From Cololabis saira (lineage: Eukaryota; Chordata; Actinopteri; Beloniformes; Belonidae): a stretch of DNA of 64,000 bases. Below the pieces are notes generated by a model. The model was not told the origin of the DNA and did not search any database. It saw nothing but the letters and a program-made list of their open reading frames with translations. Each line of letters begins with the position of its first letter. Positions within the stretch are counted from its first letter, which is position 1. The position numbers and the translations under genes are program-made. This document shows, one piece after another, positions 62,326-64,000 of the stretch. The DNA is taken from contig NC_084591.1 in the NCBI RefSeq assembly GCF_033807715.1, positions 44,324,868-44,388,867 on the forward strand. The letters run 5' to 3'.

Positions 62326-62885
62326 ACCGGTATTAAACTAGGATTAAGCTGGTATTAAACCGGCATTAAACCAACAATAAACTGGCATTAAACTAGGATT
62401 AAGCTGGTATTAAACCGGCATTAAACCAACAATAAACTGGCATTAAACTAGGATTAAACCTGTTTTAAACCGGCATTAAACCTTTAATGAACCAGTATTA
62501 AACCTGGCATTAAACCTGTGTTAAACTTGCACTAAACGGGCAATAAACCTGGATTAAACTGGTATTAAACCAGTATTTAACCGTCATTAAACTAGGATTA
62601 AACTGGTATTAAACCCATAGTAAACCAGCATTAAACCTTTAATAAACCAGAATTAAACACGGCATTGAACCTGTATTAAACTTGCATTAAATCGGCATTA
62701 AACTGGTATTAAACCAGTATTAAACCGGCATTTAAATAGGATTAAACCTTTAATAAAACTGTATTAAACAGGTATTAAATCGGCATTAAACCCATAGTAG
62801 ACCGGCATTACACTAGGACTAAATTAGCATAAAACCGGCATTAAACTAGCACCCCCTGGGATTAAACCGGTATTTAATCAGTACT
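62326..62885. repeat. Degenerate 12-bp minisatellite in tmed6 last intron
   Basis: About 45 variants of (actggtattaaa / ccggcattaaac / aggattaaac) over 560 bp. Many units are 12 bp; some carry 1-2 bp changes. It forms half of the 1.15 kb intron between the two visible tmed6 exons. Confidence 0.9.
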
Positions 62886-63291
62886 GAATCAGCACCGACG
62901 GGGCCGTCTGGGATAACAAAGTGCTGCAGTGACATATTTCGACTCCATTATATCTGCAATACAGCAGGTTGGTAGATGTTGGATTTTTTCATTGTGACTG
63001 AATGACCTGCGACCAGCCGTGGTGACAACAGACAACAGCTCAGAGTCACATGACGACATTTTACAGCTATGATAAGTACCAGGGGCGTCAGCAGCATATC
63101 TTGAAGTCTGCGGGCTGGGATTTGTTTCACGGCCGTCCCAGAAATCAAAGAACAGAAGTTTCACAAGAGTAATCTCAGAGAGAACAGGAAACGGTTGGAT
63201 GTTGACAGGATGAGTGACAACAGAGTTTCATATCTGGGTGAAAGCAATAAAACAATCTACGATGGAACGACCTGATCACGATGGTTTTCAC

Positions 63292-63467
63292 CTCAATGAT
63301 GCTCAGCGTGTTGTTCAGCTCTTTGCCCACTTCCTCCTTCTTCTTCTTCTCCTCCTCCCGGCCCTTGGAGGCGTCTGTTTGGACATCGTAGTAAACGCCG
63401 AAGCTCAGGTAGACCTGCATGTTGCTGAAGCGGTTGTGGAAGTTACTGAAACACATCTGGTAGAAAC
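63292..63467 (-). CDS. tmed6: tmed6 penultimate exon in window (GOLD domain end and coiled coil)
   Basis: The acceptor ctcttccag at 63468 onward is followed, in phase 1, by GFYQMCFSNFHNRFSNMQ (Gly rebuilt across the intron), VYLSFGVYYDVQTD, a charged Lys/Glu run (REEEKKKKEEVGKE) and LNNTLSIIE, then donor GTGAAAAC. These are the last GOLD strands and the start of the luminal coiled coil of p24 proteins; human TMED6 has GFYQLCLSN and VYLNFGVFYE here. The earlier exons, with signal peptide and the main GOLD domain, lie beyond 64000. Confidence 0.9.
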
Positions 63468-63596
63468 CTGGAAGAGGAGGAAATATAAAAGAAAAGACCG
63501 GTCAGAACACTTGGCAGGTCCAGTCTCAGGAATAATAATCCCTTTCTTTCTTCTTTGTCTGGTTATCTGAGCTGTACATTTATAACCAGTACTGGA

Positions 63597-64000
63597 GTTG
63601 TAAAAGAAAATCAGGGGGGATGGTGGATTTGATCATATGGGGACAGATAATTTGTGCTGATTACAAATAATATAATATATTACAAATAATAGCAGTGACC
63701 AAAACACCTGCAGAAATACTGCAGGAATGACATAGCAGCAGTTAAATGCAGCCTTCTGTAAGCTTTAAATATCCACTGGGCTTACATCAAATACATCAAA
63801 ACACAACAATAAAAAACAGTTTTCTGAACTTATCAATATGACTCTGTCCTTCACAGGATAAGTAACATGGATCACTGCAAAAACTCAGTCTTATTTTTAG
63901 TTAAAATGTCTTATTTTAGTAAAAAAAATCTCATTACACTTAAAACAAGACTCATCACTGGAAAAAACAACAATTTTCACCTGTTTCAAGTATATTTTCA
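63597..64000 (+). mobile_element. hAT MITE family S, copy 4 (cut by the window edge)
   Basis: Starts CAGTACTGGAGTTGTAAAAG and follows copies 2 and 3 base for base to the end of the window. It lies 130 bp upstream of the tmed6 penultimate exon acceptor, inside a tmed6 intron. Confidence 0.88.

Overview
The window is vertebrate nuclear DNA, almost certainly from a teleost fish, probably a percomorph. The evidence is split genes with GT-AG introns, proteins that follow vertebrate families exon by exon, and a very dense load of teleost-style DNA-transposon relics and long pure microsatellites. All calls come from reading the sequence; no database was searched, and statements about human orthologues are from general knowledge.

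Layout: (1) 1-890, the 5' part of lipt2 (mitochondrial octanoyltransferase) on the minus strand; two coding exons are present and the rest lies off the left edge. (2) 891-5630, intergenic: a decayed 1.64 kb hAT element directly upstream of lipt2, AT-rich DNA, an NRF-1/ETS-rich patch near 3.6-3.8 kb, and LINE-tail and microsatellite DNA. (3) 5630-6130, a CpG-rich block with a CTCF-like motif and a possible 5' non-coding exon, the best candidate promoter of ankrd27. (4) 15758-56570, ankrd27 (VARP) on the plus strand. I could join 27 coding exons into one uninterrupted frame of about 1195 codons, with every junction GT-AG and phase-consistent. The order is N-terminal region, VPS9 Rab21-GEF domain, first CHPLC cysteine motif, ankyrin block 1, Ser-rich linker, second CHPLC motif, ankyrin block 2, and a long C-terminal exon with a tandem coding repeat. 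(5) 56571-61790, the 3' flank of ankrd27 with a giant inverted repeat, a hAT copy and LINE debris. (6) 61790-63467, the last two coding exons of tmed6 (p24 cargo-receptor family) on the minus strand, convergent with ankrd27; its 5' part is off the right edge.

The three genes do not form an operon. lipt2 acts in mitochondrial lipoylation. ankrd27 and tmed6 both act in membrane trafficking (endosome/melanosome and early secretory pathway) but need not be functionally linked. Most of the remaining DNA is mobile. At least ten copies of a TA-flanked palindromic MITE are present, and more than a dozen hAT-type elements, many with perfect 8-bp target duplications. There are also piggyBac-like TTAA elements, Harbinger-like elements with 3-bp duplications, a Tigger/pogo fossil with a PIP box, and L1 and L2-type LINE ends. 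Several insertions are nested, so relative ages can be read. Two tetranucleotide arrays stand out: about 762 bp of uninterrupted GGAA inside a hAT element, and about 970 bp of ACTC/ACGC that begins at the exon 10 splice donor of ankrd27 and stays open in the coding frame.
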